Assembly: GCA_963573385.1 (NCBI GenBank)
Contig: CAUYLG010065590.1
Location: 1-64,000 of the forward strand
DNA: 64,000 bases
Reading direction: 5' to 3'
Source: Cacajao melanocephalus
Lineage: Eukaryota > Chordata > Mammalia > Primates > Pitheciidae
In this document: positions 45,820-57,169 of the stretch, piece by piece
Position numbering within the stretch: position 1 is the stretch's first letter
Layout: every line of letters starts with the position of its first letter
Program-made: the position numbers and the translations under genes
The notes under the pieces: model-generated
What the model saw: only the letters and a program-made list of their open reading frames with translations
What the model was told of the DNA's origin: nothing
Databases searched by the model: none

Positions 45820-46905
45820 AGCAGTCCACTTTGTTCTTCTGTAGATCCTGCTTGCGGTGTTGGATCTAACAACTTTTTCCCTGACCCAGCGTTATGAAGG
45901 ATTTCTCCTGTGTTTTCTTCTAAAAATTTTACATTTAGGTATGTCATCCATTTTGAGCTAATTCTTTTAAATAGTGCAAAGTATGGATTGAAGTTCTTTT
46001 TTTTTTCACAGATGCATGTCTAATTTTTCCAGAACCATTTGTTGAAAAGATTAATGTTCTTGCCTTTGCATTGTTGTTGAAAATCGTGTTTACACATGTA
46101 TACATTCCATTGATCTATTTGCCTCTTTATGAAAATCCTACTATTTTGATTAATATAGCTTTATAGGGAGTCTTAAAATCAGATCGCAGAAGTTATTTAA
46201 CCTTACTCTTGTTTTAAGAAGTTGTTTTGGATAATCTAGGTCTTTGCATTTCCGTACAAATTTTATAATCAGTTTGGAAATGTATTTAAAATATTCTGCT
46301 GGGATTTTGATTGACATTATACTGAATCAATGGATCACTTTGGGGAGAATTGACATCTTAACAATATGGAGTCATCTAATATATGATCATGGTAATTGCT
46401 CCATTTATTTAGATCTTCTTTAACATCTTGAAGCAATGTTTTGCAGTTTTCAGTGTATAGATATTTAATAGATTTTAAAATACCATCCCTAAATATTCAA
46501 TGTTTTTGATGCTATTAGAATTTTTAAAAATTAATTTCTGTTCTGAAGAAGAAAAATAAAAGATTAAACAAGACATGTAAAACAAAAAAAGAACCAAAAT
46601 AAAAGAGAAATTTTTGACAACTACAATAAAAAATAAAATAATAACAAAAATAAAATAAAAAATTAATTTCTTACCTTTTTTACCAGTATATGGATATGTA
46701 ATTGGTCTTTGGAGTATTGATTTTATATCCTATAGGCTTGCTAAACTCATTTAGTTCTAATATCTTTTTTGGGCAAAATTGATTGAATTTGCTTTATAGA
46801 TGATCATGTCATCTGTGAATAAAGTCAGTTAGACACATCCCTTCCCAATCTCGATGTCTTTTATTTCCTTTTCTTGTCTGAAAACTCTCTTAAGGAAGTA
46901 AACCA
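45820..46905 (-). mobile_element. Old L1 ORF2, antisense
   Basis: Read on plus: 'gttttcttctaaaaatttta', 'ccattgatctatttgcctct', 'ggagaattgacatcttaaca', 'tgttttgcagttttcagtgt' and, after an insertion, 'gatgatcatgtcatctgtga'. This is the C-terminal part to the catalytic region of ORF2 backwards. Confidence 0.85.
46526..46671 (-). mobile_element. Small A-rich retroposed insertion with target duplication
   Basis: aaaaattaatttct is repeated at 46526-46539 and 46658-46671 around a 118-bp A-rich insert (46540-46657) that is absent from the L1 order. The A-rich plus strand would suggest a plus-oriented insert; the source is unknown, so strand is uncertain. Confidence 0.6.
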
Positions 46906-46914
46906 AGGCAATCA

Positions 46915-47065
46915 TGGGATTCAACTTTTTGTTCAACTATCTGTTTTCGCCTGATGTTCACTGCTTTGAAAACCATTATTTCACATATATAGTCTGGTTT
47001 TTGATTATATATGTCAGGAAGTTAAATCCAGGCTCTTTTACTCCATCTTGACCAAAAGTTTCCCC
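46915..47065 (-). mobile_element. L1M-like 3' sequence, antisense
   Basis: 'cctgatgttcactgctttg', 'aaatccaggctcttttactc' and 'catcttgaccaaaagtttc' resemble an old L1 3' UTR read backwards. Confidence 0.4.
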
Positions 47066-47289
47066 AATTTGCGTTTAAGATAAAGACAAAAGATGAGATT
47101 TAAAAAATAATCTCATATCCTTTGGCAAATTCATATCCACCACCCACGGAGCTTCTTGAGCCCATGTGTTTAATTTCTCATAGGAGCAGATCAAGCATGA
47201 AGAGATGCTCTTCCTAAGGGAGCCACAAGACCCAAAGGTCTAAATCATTTTCAAGGTCATAGTGAGAGTAACAAAGCAGTTTCTTCCAT

Positions 47290-47490
47290 ATGTGTAGCCG
47301 TTCATGGTGTATAGAATGCTTTTGCATTCATGAGTTCGATTGAGCTTCACAGCATCATTAGACAATAATGGGTATGTGAGGGTGGGTGGGTATTGACGAA
47401 GAATTGGATACTCAGAGAAATGAAGTGAATTTCCTAAGAATACACAGCTAAGGAGAGGAGATAGGGAGCTGCTTCTTGGGCTCTTGTCCA
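47290..47490 (-). repeat. MIR-like, antisense
   Basis: 'gcttcacagcatcattagac', 'cagagaaatgaagtgaattt' and 'taagaatacacagctaagg' in reverse MIR order. Confidence 0.55.
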
Positions 47491-47494
47491 ACTC

Positions 47495-47650
47495 TTTTGT
47501 TTTTCAAGACAATTTTTTAGAGAAGTTTTAGATTCATAGCAAAATTGAGAGGAGGCTGCAAAGATTTCCCATATAGTCCCTGCACCAACACATGCATAGC
47601 CTCCCCCACTATCAACATCTCTCATTACAGTGGTACATTTGTTACAATTG
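47495..47650 (-). mobile_element. L1M-type 3' sequence
   Basis: 'ttagattcatagcaaaattg', 'agatttcccatatagtccct', 'atgcatagcctcccccacta' and 'gtggtacatttgttacaat' are a well-known old-L1 block. Orientation inferred from the adjoining ORF2. Confidence 0.65.
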
Positions 47651-47679
47651 ATCTATAGGGGGAAAGCTACAAAATCCAC

Positions 47680-48730
47680 AGCTCCTTAGATTTATACCTA
47701 AGTATTTCATTTTTAGGAGTGCTAATGAAAGTGGTATTGTGGTTTTAATTTCAAATTCCACTTGTTCATTGCTGGTCTATTGGAAAGCAATTGACTTTCG
47801 CATTTGAATCCTGCAAACTTGCTGTAATTTTTTTACTAGTTCCAGTTTATTTTGCCAGTTCTTTCGGGTTTTCTACACGGACAATCATGTTGTCTGCAAA
47901 CAAAACCGGTTTTATTTCTTCTTTCCCATCTGACTTTTATTTCCTTTTTTTTTTTTTTTTTTTTTTTTGCCTTACTGCATTAACTAGGGCTTCCATTATG
48001 ATTTTAAAAGGAGTGGTGAGAGGGGACATTCTTGCCTTGCTTCTGATCTTAGTGGAAAAATTCTAGATTCTCACTATTAAGTATAATATTAGCTATAGTT
48101 TATTTTAATAAATATTATTTATCAAGTTGAGGAGGTTCTTCTCTATTTCTAGTTTACTAAGCATTTTTATTATGAATTGGTGCTGGATTTTATCAAATGC
48201 TTTTTCTGCATCTATTGATTTGATTGTGTGACTTTTCTGTTGAGTCTGTTGATGTAATGACTACATTAATTATTATTTCTGAGACAGGATCTCACTGTGT
48301 CCCCCAGGATGGAGTGCAGTGATGCAGTCATAGTTTACTACAGCCTTGATCTCCTGTGCTCAAGTGACCCTCCTGCCTCCACCCCCTGAGTAGCTAAGAC
48401 TACAGGCACACACCACCACAACTAGCTAATTAAATAGATTTTTTGTAGAGACTGGGTCTCACTTTGTTGTGCAGGTTTATCTGGCCTCAGGTGATCCTCC
48501 TGCCTCAGCCTCCCAATGTGTTGGGATTACAGACATGACTCACCATGCCTGGCCAATATTAATTGAATTTTGAATGTCGAATCAGCCTTGCATTCCTGGG
48601 GAAAAGGATCTCACTTGGTTACAGTGTATAATTCTTTTTATACATTGTTGTATTCCATTTGCTAACATTTTGTTGACTACTTTTGCATCTATGTTCATGA
48701 AAGATTTTGTTCTGTAGTTTTCTTGTAACA
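47680..48730 (-). mobile_element. Old L1 ORF2, antisense, split by AluJ
   Basis: Read on plus: 'caatcatgttgtctgcaaac', 'aggagtggtgagaggggaca', 'atcaaatgctttttctgcat', then after the Alu 'cagccttgcattcctgggg' and 'ttcatgaaagattttgttct'. A T tract at about 47946-47968 is an expansion inside it. It repeats ORF2 territory already covered at 45820-46905, so it is a second copy. Confidence 0.85.
48281..48554 (-). mobile_element. AluJ, antisense, in L1
   Basis: 'gagacaggatctcactgtgt' to 'caccatgcctggcc'. The 7-mer attaatt occurs on both sides (48265-48271, 48558-48564), a possible short target duplication. Confidence 0.88.
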
Positions 48731-48834
48731 ACAGGTTTTTATCCTGTAGTGTTTCCCAGTCTGGATTTTACTGACTGTACCTCTGTGGTACAGTTTAACA
48801 TGTTCTTCTGTCTTCTGAAGTTCCTAAAAATTAG
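48731..48834 (+). repeat. 104-bp direct repeat, copy 1
   Basis: Matches 49322-49425 at 92 of 104 positions by hand count, without gaps, including the shared 'gtacctctgtggtacagttt'. Confidence 0.85.
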
Positions 48835-48839
48835 TTTGA

Positions 48840-49685
48840 TATTTCACTCTTTTTTGAAAAATAAAAACATACTTATTCTGGAGAATTTCAAACATACTAA
48901 AGTAGCTAAAATTGTATAATGAATTCCCACATATTCATCACGTGACTTTAATAGTTATCAACTCCTGGGCACTCTTTCTCCATCTACACCCCCATCTACT
49001 TACTGCCACTTCATACTAATGCTGTATATGCATCTCAGCTGTAATATAATTATACAGGTAAATATTTCGATATGTACTCTAAAAGATAAGGAGTATTTAA
49101 AAATACATACTCATAATACCATTTCATGTCTAACATTAGCAATGATTCTTTAATATCATCAATTATCCAGGACATCTAGAAATTTATAGTGGTCTCAGAA
49201 TGTCATAATTTGAATCAAGATCCAGTAAGTTCCCCATGCCATAATTTTAATGTATATATTTCTTCTTCATCTTGTTTTCTTCCTTTTGTAATGTATTTGT
49301 TGAAAAAAATAAATACAAATAACAGGTTGTTTCCCTGTAGTGTTTCCCATTCTGGGTTTTGTTGATTGTACCTCTGTGGTACAGTTTAACATGTTCTTCT
49401 GTTTTCCGCAGTTCCTGAAAATTAGCAGTTGTAACTAGAGGTTTGATCAGCTTCAGGTTTAATTTTTTCATTTTAATAGGACAACTTTATAGGTGGCATT
49501 GTGTTCCTCCTCACTGGGCGCATTAAATCTCTACTTGTTTTTTGTGATGTTAGCAGCTTTTGATGCTTAAAGCCTTAATTCACTATGGGCTGAAAAGTGA
49601 TAATATTCTATCACTTGTCTGGAATTTTTTCCTTTGTATTCTCATATATTCTATAAAGTGACTTTAATTGTATTGGTGTATCTGC
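48840..49685. mobile_element. Ancient L1M-type LINE sequence, probably antisense
   Basis: 'gagaatttcaaacatactaa', 'gtactctaaaagataaggag', 'tgattctttaatatcatcaa', 'gaatcaagatccagtaagtt', 'tgatcagcttcaggtttaat', 'tttgtgatgttagcagcttt' follow the same order as 26655-28610. Subfamily name uncertain. Confidence 0.6.
49322..49425 (+). repeat. 104-bp direct repeat, copy 2
   Basis: In its normal place inside the ancient LINE. Partner of 48731-48834. Confidence 0.85.
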
Positions 49686-49699
49686 TTGTAAATAACTCT

Positions 49700-50215
49700 T
49701 AAGGTAGGACAGATGTGTATTAGGGTGCTACAAAATGGCCCTCCAGAGAATCATGTTTCTCTGTGACCATGTTCCTTTTTGCACTTTGATTTCACCTTCC
49801 TCTCGTCAAAGGGTTGGTGTGGAGTCTCTTTTCCCCATCCTTGATTCTGGGTTGGCTGTGTAACTTGTTTTGACTAATAGAATATGGAGGAATTGATACT
49901 GTGTGAGGCTATGCCATAAAAGACTATGTATTTTCTGGTTTCCCTCTCTTGGAACATCATTGTCATGTAAAAAGGCCCAGTCTAACTTCTTGAGTATGAA
50001 AGACAATATACAAAAATAGAGGCTGAGTCTTAGCTGTGTCCCTTGAGCCTAGATCTCAAATGACCCACTAGTGAAATGCTGCTCCATGAATGAGCCCAGG
50101 CAAAATCACTAGAACCACCCAACCAACACAGAACTATAAGAAATAAACTCCTAATGTTTCAAGTCACTAAGACTTGGGGTGATTTGCTGTGTAGCAAAGG
50201 CCAAAGGTTAATGAA
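49700..50215 (+). mobile_element. MLT/MaLR-like LTR, sense
   Basis: 'gattctgggttggctgtgta', 'ttttgactaatagaatatgg', 'ataagaaataaactcctaat' and 'tttcaagtcactaagacttg' look like an old mammalian LTR with its poly(A) signal in sense. Family not certain. Confidence 0.5.
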
Positions 50216-50219
50216 ATGG

Positions 50220-50345
50220 AAGAAGGTTATCTATATTTTATGGATGAATAGAATAAGGCCCGGATAGGGATACATCCAAACTACAGGGCTGTAGAACAAG
50301 ATTAGAGTTTAGGAATTTTAACTCCTAATTTAGTGTTCTTGCCAA
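50220..50345 (-). repeat. MIR piece, antisense
   Basis: 'ttttatggatgaatagaata' and 'gcccggatagggatacatcc' resemble reversed MIR core. Confidence 0.4.
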
Positions 50346-50764
50346 TTATAGTTTCCTTTCTCTTTCCCAAATTTACTGACTATCTTAATCTAAAGTCTCT
50401 ATTACCCCACAGCAACCTCTGAGGCTTCCCAGTACATCAAGAAACCCTGTGAACTGGGCCGCATTTAATAACTGGCTATTAGTTGGGGCTCTAAAAACTT
50501 CCTTAAGGAAAATAGAAATGGACCTTCTTTAGTAAAGTTTCAACCTAGGCTCTACTTTTAATTCCTATCATCATTCAGTCTTTGGAAACAAAAACTTGAA
50601 AATTCTCAAATTGGAGGTGAATATGAAGAAAGGCTTGCAATGTGCATTGCATTAAGGGCTTAAAAAAAATACCCAAGCGTAACAACTACTCTGTGTGTAA
50701 GTCAAGTAAGTGTTGACTGATTCTATCAATTTGTAAGTCCAAACAACTTCCAGATGGTTCAAAT
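50346..50764. other. No feature seen
   Basis: Unplaced. Confidence 0.4.
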
Positions 50765-51030
50765 AATAATAAAAGTATCTTATACTTGATTAGTGTCTTT
50801 CAGTTTACAAAGTGGTTTCACATCTGTGTCTTCATTCCAACCTCACAATGGAGCCTGTCAGGAAGGTAGGCTAGGGGTCATCACTTCCGTTTTTCTAGAT
50901 GAGGAAACAGTCCTAGAAGAAAAAGTGACTTGCACAAAGCCAATGACTAAGCAACTAGAAGAGGTAAGATTAAACCAAATCTTCTGATTTCGAGGTCAAC
51001 AATTTTTCCACTACATTGCTTTTATTCTTG
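50765..51030 (-). repeat. MIR, antisense
   Basis: 'gtttacaaagtggtttcaca', 'tttctagatgaggaaacagt' and 'ccaatgactaagcaactaga' in reverse MIR order. Confidence 0.75.
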
Positions 51031-51164
51031 CCTGTAAAGTTTCCTGAGAAGATCCTCTATTCGTTTCCATTTTAATAACATAAAAGGAGCAAGCAAAAGT
51101 GGCAAGAACACAAAAAGGAGGAGCTCACAGTCTGGCAGAGCAATAGATACGGAGACACATCCTT

Positions 51165-51385
51165 ACGAAAACAATAACAATGGTTAACATTAATGGAGTG
51201 CTATGTGTCTAAACCTGTTCTGAAAGTCTTACATATCTGAATTATCAAAACAATTGAATAAGGCCTGTACTGCTAGTATCCTCATTTTATAGATGAGACA
51301 ACTGAAGCATAAACACAGCTTAAGGAAGGAACTTCTTAAACACAACTTGTAAGTGGTAGAGTTGAGATAGTAAGTTCCACAGTAA
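51165..51385 (-). repeat. MIR, antisense
   Basis: 'atggttaacattaatggagt', 'cattttatagatgagacaac' and 'acttgtaagtggtagagttg' in reverse MIR order. Confidence 0.8.
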
Positions 51386-51560
51386 AGGTTTGGATTAGGT
51401 GAACAGGAGCACAAAGAAAAGAGATGCCTAATTTCTCAGGAAAAGTCTAGAAAGGCTTCATTGAAGACAGCCTACATGGATTAGGACATGAAGGATCTTG
51501 GGTTTGTCAGGAGCCATGGGCAATGTGATGCCTAGATCCCAAATGACCCACCACAGAGAA
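51386..51560 (-). mobile_element. L2-like fragment, antisense
   Basis: 'gaaaggcttcattgaagaca' and 'ggattaggacatgaaggatc' recall the L2 block seen at 5580-5640. Weak. Confidence 0.35.
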
Positions 51561-52029
51561 TGGTATGGTTGTGAAATCAGGAACAGTTCGATATGCTAAA
51601 GCTTACTAGCAAGATGTTACTACACAGAGAGATACATAAACAGACAACCACAGGACAATTGCAATTCATATGCTTGTATAATAATGGGTGGTTTTGGTAT
51701 TTATCAACCCTTTTCACCTCAACACAGCAGAACTCTCAGCCCAGGAAAGCAAGGCTAATGTGTTTGTCTTGCTCGGTTTCAGCTAGGTTCATTAGCCTGC
51801 CTCTGTATCCTTGGGCCAACTTTCATTTGGGGTGTTTACAGTTTCACGCTAGTCCACGCTTGGTGGGCCACTTCTCAGTATCAGTGCTAATTATCATTAT
51901 TATCAAGAATTTTAATTAGTGTAATTACCACCAACATACATTTTGATTAATGGTAATTAACAGTAATTTCTAAGTTTCATTATTATAACTGAGATTTAAT
52001 AATTTAATTAATATACCAATTAATAATAA
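51561..52029. other. Unassigned; AT-rich end
   Basis: From about 51880 the sequence is very AT-rich with many short taatt words, low in complexity but not a clean tandem repeat. Confidence 0.5.
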
Positions 52030-52165
52030 CATATTTATATGGGACTTAATTTGCAAAGTAGTTTCAAATATAAAATCCCAGTTGATCCACCTCGAAACTC
52101 CAGATGGTTGGCAGGGTGTGGGTTACTAACCCCACTTTATAGACGAGGAGGCTTAGGTGAGAGAA
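52030..52165 (-). repeat. MIR3-like, antisense
   Basis: 'gcaaagtagtttcaaatata' and 'ctttatagacgaggaggctt' resemble MIR3 read backwards. Confidence 0.5.
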
Positions 52166-52329
52166 GTGCTGACACCCATTCAGTTTCCTGCCTCCCGGTC
52201 TACTTCTGTTTCTTCCTCAATATCTCCATCTGCAATTACTTCGAGTTTCACCCCAAGGTGAAGACTTTCTGCCACTGTGGCATGTCTCATTCATTGTCCT
52301 ACCTACAGGAAGATAGCTAGAGATTTAAA

Positions 52330-52550
52330 AGGGGCACAGGCCACAGATCCAACTTTGGTTTCAATTCTGCTGTGCTGCATATGAGCTGGGCAACTTTGAG
52401 AAAAATCACTTAATCTCTCTGAGCCACAGTTGTCCCTTCTGTAAAAAGATGATCATGTTGTCTACCCTGCATAGCTGTAGGAAATGTAAAGATAATGTAT
52501 TTAAAGCAGTAGTCAATAAATGGCAGCCACTATTATGGTCTCTTTTGGGT
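52330..52550 (+). repeat. MIR, sense
   Basis: 'aaaatcacttaatctctctg', 'agccacagttgtcccttctg' and 'gtagtcaataaatggcagcc' follow MIR head to tail. Confidence 0.85.
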
Positions 52551-52834
52551 CCTAAATACTGGTGCCCATAAGGAGCATCTCTCCTATAACTAACTGCGCT
52601 CAATTTAATGCTCATAAATGCAATAGGATTGCCTTTGTCATATTAAGTAAGGGCTAACGACCACCTTGGAGCCTGACTCCCAATTTTCTCAAATATCTAC
52701 CTGCTTTGTGCCAATTTTTTGGATCTGACAGACTGTAGGTTTCTCTCTCAGGCATTCCTGGTCTGGGGAAAAAAGCTAAGACCATAAAGATTCTATAACT
52801 GAGTGGGCTTTGGTGTGTAAAAGGAAACAAACCA

Positions 52835-53055
52835 CCATGTATTGATATCTATGTGAATGATTCACGTGTTTTCCATATCTTGTTTAATTCTTAAAAAAAC
52901 ATGCAAAGAAAAAATTATTGTTTGTCCCATTTTCATATGGAGAAACAGACTGAGAGTAAGTTATTTCCCCACCCCTACAAAAAAAATCCCATGACTGACA
53001 TCACTAAAGTTTGAACACAAGTCTCTCTGGCTCACAAAGCTGGTGCTCTTCTTCA
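52835..53055 (-). repeat. MIR, antisense
   Basis: 'tgtcccattttcatatggag', 'aaacagactgagagtaagt' and 'tttgaacacaagtctctctg' in reverse MIR order. Confidence 0.75.
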
Positions 53056-53539
53056 CATACCACCTGATAAAACCTTCTGCCCAACCCGCTTTCTGCAGGT
53101 CCTGGGCTTTCTCTGCCAGAAGAAGCTGAATCTCTGGAACACGTAGAGAGGTGGTGAATGATCTCTTATCTCCCTCCTCCAGCCTGTGCTATGTATCTCG
53201 GTTCCAGCCACCTCTCCTGTGTACTTTTCCTTCTTTTGAGCTTTTCCAGATGCTGGGCTGAGTGTAGATACCAGTTTGATGGCACCTAGTCTGTAGGAAA
53301 ACATAGTTTGGTTTTTGTCCAGCGTCTGATAGACTCTTCTGCTCTTTTGAACTGGTCTTCTAGACGCTAATTGCAGTGGAATTTGACACTCCTGTCTTCC
53401 TTTTACGTTTGCTAAAATAAATGAAGCCAGTAATCTCAACAGATAACCCAGTGTTCCCACCACATGGAGGACTGCCCCCATTTGAGGTCTGTGATCCTGA
53501 GCCTCCTTCACTGACAAATGTACTACTAATCATGAAGGT
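53056..53539. other. Unassigned; holds a 154-codon minus frame
   Basis: Minus frame 53053-53517 starts MSVKEAQDHRPQ and is rich in Arg and Lys. A hydrophobic stretch VVGTLGYLLRLLASFILANV lies near residues 19-38. No family is recognised and there is no promoter or splice context. Chance remains the simplest reading. Confidence 0.3.
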
Positions 53540-53712
53540 GACCGTTTACTGAAATCTAGCTAAATACTAAGGCAGGTGCTGGTGATTTCACGTAACTTCT
53601 CTCCAATCCTTCCATCATTCTGCAAGGTAGTAATTAGTATTGCAATTTAACATTTAAATGGAGGCCCAGAGAAGTTAAGTAACTTCTCAAGGTAATAGCA
53701 CAACACATCATC
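53540..53712 (-). repeat. MIR, antisense
   Basis: 'ccatcattctgcaaggtagt', 'aatggaggcccagagaagtt' in reverse MIR order. Confidence 0.7.
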
Positions 53713-53739
53713 AGCTTCCTTTCACACCTTTCCTTCATT

Positions 53740-54195
53740 TCTTCCTGATTCTTTCCTTTAAATGTATCTCTAAGGATCTCTCCTTAGCCCTGTCCTCCTC
53801 TCTCTTGACGATTTCCCTTGTATTTTACTTTCTTCTGGCTTCTGCTCTTATCGCTGTGTGGATGACATCTAAAATGGAGTTCCAACACCGGCCCCTCTAC
53901 ATTGTCCAAGAAAGACCTTTAGAAGCCCATTAATGCCTAACATATCTTAACCTGTCCCTTGTCTTTACCCTTAAACCTGCTCTTTCTCTGTCTTTCAGAA
54001 TACTTCCACTCTCTGGGACTTAGGTTCATAATCTTGGTATTCTTAGGGGACAGATCTCCTTTTCACTCACCTATTCTGACATTCAATCACTAAACCTGGC
54101 CCTTCTCCTCCAGTCTCTTGATGGTGAGTCCTATTCAGGATCTCATTATCTCCCACCTGGCTGATTGCAACAGCGTTCTTCAAATCTATTGTCAT
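53740..54195 (+). mobile_element. L2 body fragment
   Basis: 'tctccttagccctgtcctcc', 'ctctcttgacgatttccctt' and 'cattatctcccacctggctg' then 'attgcaacagcgttc' follow L2 ORF2/3' region. Confidence 0.7.
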
Positions 54196-54439
54196 TCTCC
54201 TTTTCCTCCTCCTTCTTAGACCCTGTGGCAAGATTGTGTCTTGGAAAGACCTCCTTGCCTTAGGAGCCACTGGTAGACCAATGGTCTGCATGACCAAGCC
54301 CAAGCTAGTTTCCTAACCTAGTTCCCCATGATTCCTTGCATGTCCCATTTGTGCCAGCAAACCAAGCAACTCGCTTTCCCAGAGTATGTACTCAGTTCTA
54401 TTCTCTGAGCACACACACACACAGTACGGTTTTGCTTAT

Positions 54440-55205
54440 GTCATGGAACGTTTTTTACAAAGAAGGTGACATAGGAGCCAAATCCTTGGGAAATAAGCAG
54501 TTAGCTGCCAAAGAAGGCATAGGGGTATTAAAAACAGAGAAGAGCACTTGCCAAGACAATGGTGAAGTAAAAAGAGCATGATTCATTCAGAAAAATACCA
54601 GGATTTCAGAATGTTCATGTGGCAGGGCAAAGTTTGGGAGTCAAATAGACCTGGATTTGGGTCTTGGCTCTGTCACCTTTGTGGTCAGCTGTGTGATCCT
54701 AAGCAGGTTTCTTAACTTTCTGAATCTCAGTATAATAAAGGTAAAAATATCTCATAGGAGGTTTCTGATAACTTGTGAAAAACTTTTATGTAGTAGTTAT
54801 GTAGAGAGTCCTACTAAAATTTGGCTATGTTAGTATCACGGTTATGATGACGGAGGAAGACGGATCCTGGTGGTATGATGGGTGAAAGTGGCAATGTCAT
54901 ATTGGACATGCAGAAGCTAAATTACAGCGAGTACCAGTGAGTAATTTGAACTTTATTATCTATCAAAAATTAGCCACAGAAAGTTTATAAGCATGGCTGA
55001 CATGATTATATCAGTATTTTAAGATAATCAGTCTGACAACAGTATGGAGGTGAAGAACTAGTTAAGAGGCTGTTTAAACAGTCCTGGGGCAGAGATAGGA
55101 AGGCATGGGCTAAGGCTCTGACATATTGATGGAGAGGACACAGGCTGGAGATATTCCAAGGAAGTCCATCACCTGCCCTACTGCCTGATTGTATATGTGA
55201 TTTAG
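54440..55205 (-). mobile_element. L2 antisense, split by a sense MIR
   Basis: 54440-54625 ('aaggtgacataggagccaaa') and 54880-55205 ('gctgacatgattatatcagt', 'tagttaagaggctgtttaaa') are colinear reversed L2, with the MIR at 54630-54850 between them. Confidence 0.55.
54630..54850 (+). repeat. MIR, sense
   Basis: 'gagtcaaatagacctggatt', 'tctggtctgt'-like 'tcttggctctgtcacctttg' and 'tctgaatctcagtataataa' follow MIR from its tRNA-like head. Confidence 0.8.
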
Positions 55206-55774
55206 AAAGATGATGCCACAGTTCCTAGATTGGGCAAATTTGTAGCTGATGGGCTATAAACAAAATGTTGGCTGACAGAGACTTTTCATGAGTCTTGTAG
55301 TTATTTCCTAAGAATGGAGATTATTCCACAGAGCCTTAATTTCTTTAAAGAGTGCTATTTGAGACATTGCAGTAGGGTAGAACTTGGCCAAATGAAAGAA
55401 AAACTTTATTTTCTTTGTTAATCAGTACTTCACAGCATGAGAAAGTTCAGTATAAACCAATTATAATTCAGTATCACTGAACTGGGTGAAATAAAAAAAT
55501 AAGCAGAAACCAGGTGGTGTCAGCACAAAATGAATTCAGAAGGACAATGTTTATGTCTGTTTTAAAAAACCAAGAAGAGTCCAACACTGGAGTCCAGGAT
55601 AAATTAACTCTGTTCCTGTTTCCTCAGTTAAATTCTGTCAATCTGAATTCTAAAAAAATAGCCCAAAGTATTTGTCTGTCTGCCTTATTGACTCTTCCAA
55701 ACATATTATTTCAAAGGATAGATTTTGCTTTAAGTATATAAAGTTTCAAAATCATGGCACACTAGAATTATGTA
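55206..55774. other. No feature seen
   Basis: Unplaced, AT-rich. Confidence 0.4.
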
Positions 55775-56295
55775 AGAGAAAATAATAATTGCTCACCTTT
55801 GTTTTGCATGGAGGTTTTCTTAAACCACTTTTACTTGTCTTAATCTCATTATCAGAAACGTAGACAGGGCAGAAATTATTATTCTCATTTTGCATACAGT
55901 AAAACTGATGCACATACTTTGGGAGGCCGAGGTGAGTGGAAAACCTGAGGTCAGGAGTTTGAGACCAGCCTGGCCAACGTGGTGAAACCCGTCTCGACTA
56001 AAAATACAAAAATTAGCCAGGTGTGGTGGCATATGCCTGTAGTACCAACTACTCAGGAGGCTGAGGCAGGAGAATTGCTTAAACCCCGGGAGGTGGAGGT
56101 TGCAGTGCCACTGCAATCCAACCTGGGTCACAGAGAGAGACTCTGTCTCAAAAACAACAACAAAAACAAAAACAAAGAAACATCAAAAACACCAGTGTAC
56201 AGTAAGATTAATGGTCTTGTCCAAGGCCACACAGCTTGCCAGTGGCAGGGGTGGATCCCAGGACTTCCAGGTTATAGCCACCATTGTGTTGGTTC
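55775..56295 (-). repeat. MIR antisense, split by an Alu
   Basis: 55775-55915 ('cattttgcatacagtaaaac') and 56190-56295 ('tgtccaaggccacacagctt', 'ggatcccaggacttccaggt') are one reversed MIR with an Alu inside. Confidence 0.8.
55916..56183 (+). mobile_element. AluS, 5'-truncated, in MIR
   Basis: Begins at 'ctttgggaggccgagg' without the Alu head and ends in a CAA-rich tail ('aacaacaacaaaaacaaaaa'). No clear target duplication. Confidence 0.9.
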
Positions 56296-56349
56296 CCATG
56301 GAGGCTGAGGACTAAGGCAGCAGTCACAGGAAGTAGAGAATAGTTAGGT

Positions 56350-56605
56350 ATGGGAATTAAGCACAAGGCTTTGGAATCAGTGTCCAGGATTTACATCTCC
56401 CTCTACCACTTACTTACTTTGGGACCTTGAGCAAATTAATTGGTCTTTCTGAGTCTCAGTTTCTGTATCTATAAACTGGAGATGATCACTACCTCTCGTG
56501 CTTGTTGACAAAATCAAATGAGGCAATGCTAGAACTAACACGCTTTCTCAGTTCAGAGTCTGGGGCATTTTCAATATCCCACAAATGGTGACTACCGTCA
56601 TTGAT
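56350..56605 (+). repeat. MIR, sense, near full length
   Basis: 'ggctttggaatcagtgtcca', 'cttactttgggaccttgagc', 'tctgagtctcagtttctgta' and 'gacaaaatcaaatgaggcaa' run through the whole MIR. Confidence 0.88.
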
Positions 56606-57165
56606 TAAGTGGATACTCTCTGGAGTGGTTTTTCATTCACAAATAATTTTGAAAACTGACCCTCAATATGCAGTGATGGGGTGAACCCCCCAGTAGCTGT
56701 GATTGTGTTCCTACTCATAGCTGATGGATTGATGGGTAAACACGTGACTCACACTGAGTTAATCTGAGGTTTTCCCTTGGATTTCAGGCCCAAAAGAGAG
56801 AATGGGTCTTTCTGTAGCTGCAAAGCATGAAGCTCCAGAACTGATGACAACCAAGCTCCCACCATATAAAGGAAGAAAGAGTCCATGGGCAGAGAGTTAG
56901 ACTAGAAGGGCAGAGGATCTTAGCAGGCCCCATTGTTCCTGAGGGCCAGGTGGATTCCTGCTTGTCTTAGGCCTGAGTGCTCAAAATTTCTTTCATTATG
57001 TTGGTCAATTCTGACGTATCTTTTATAAGCTCTCCCGTTTACCTAATCCAATTGAAGTTGGGCTCTTGTTATTTACAGATAAGAGTCTAGATTAATGTAA
57101 TTATTTTTTGCCGGTCTTAAATATCTACTTCTGGTGGGACTAGAAAGCTGTTCGAAATAGAGGCA
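56606..57165. other. Unassigned; perhaps old LTR-like
   Basis: 'caattgaagttgggctctt' near 57050 recalls the end of some old mammalian repeats, not enough to name one. Confidence 0.3.
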
Positions 57166-57169
57166 CAAG

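Noticed and set aside
53053..53517. 154-codon minus-strand open frame with a hydrophobic stretch
   Set aside because: Arg/Lys-rich, no recognised family, no supporting signals. Recorded only as unassigned.
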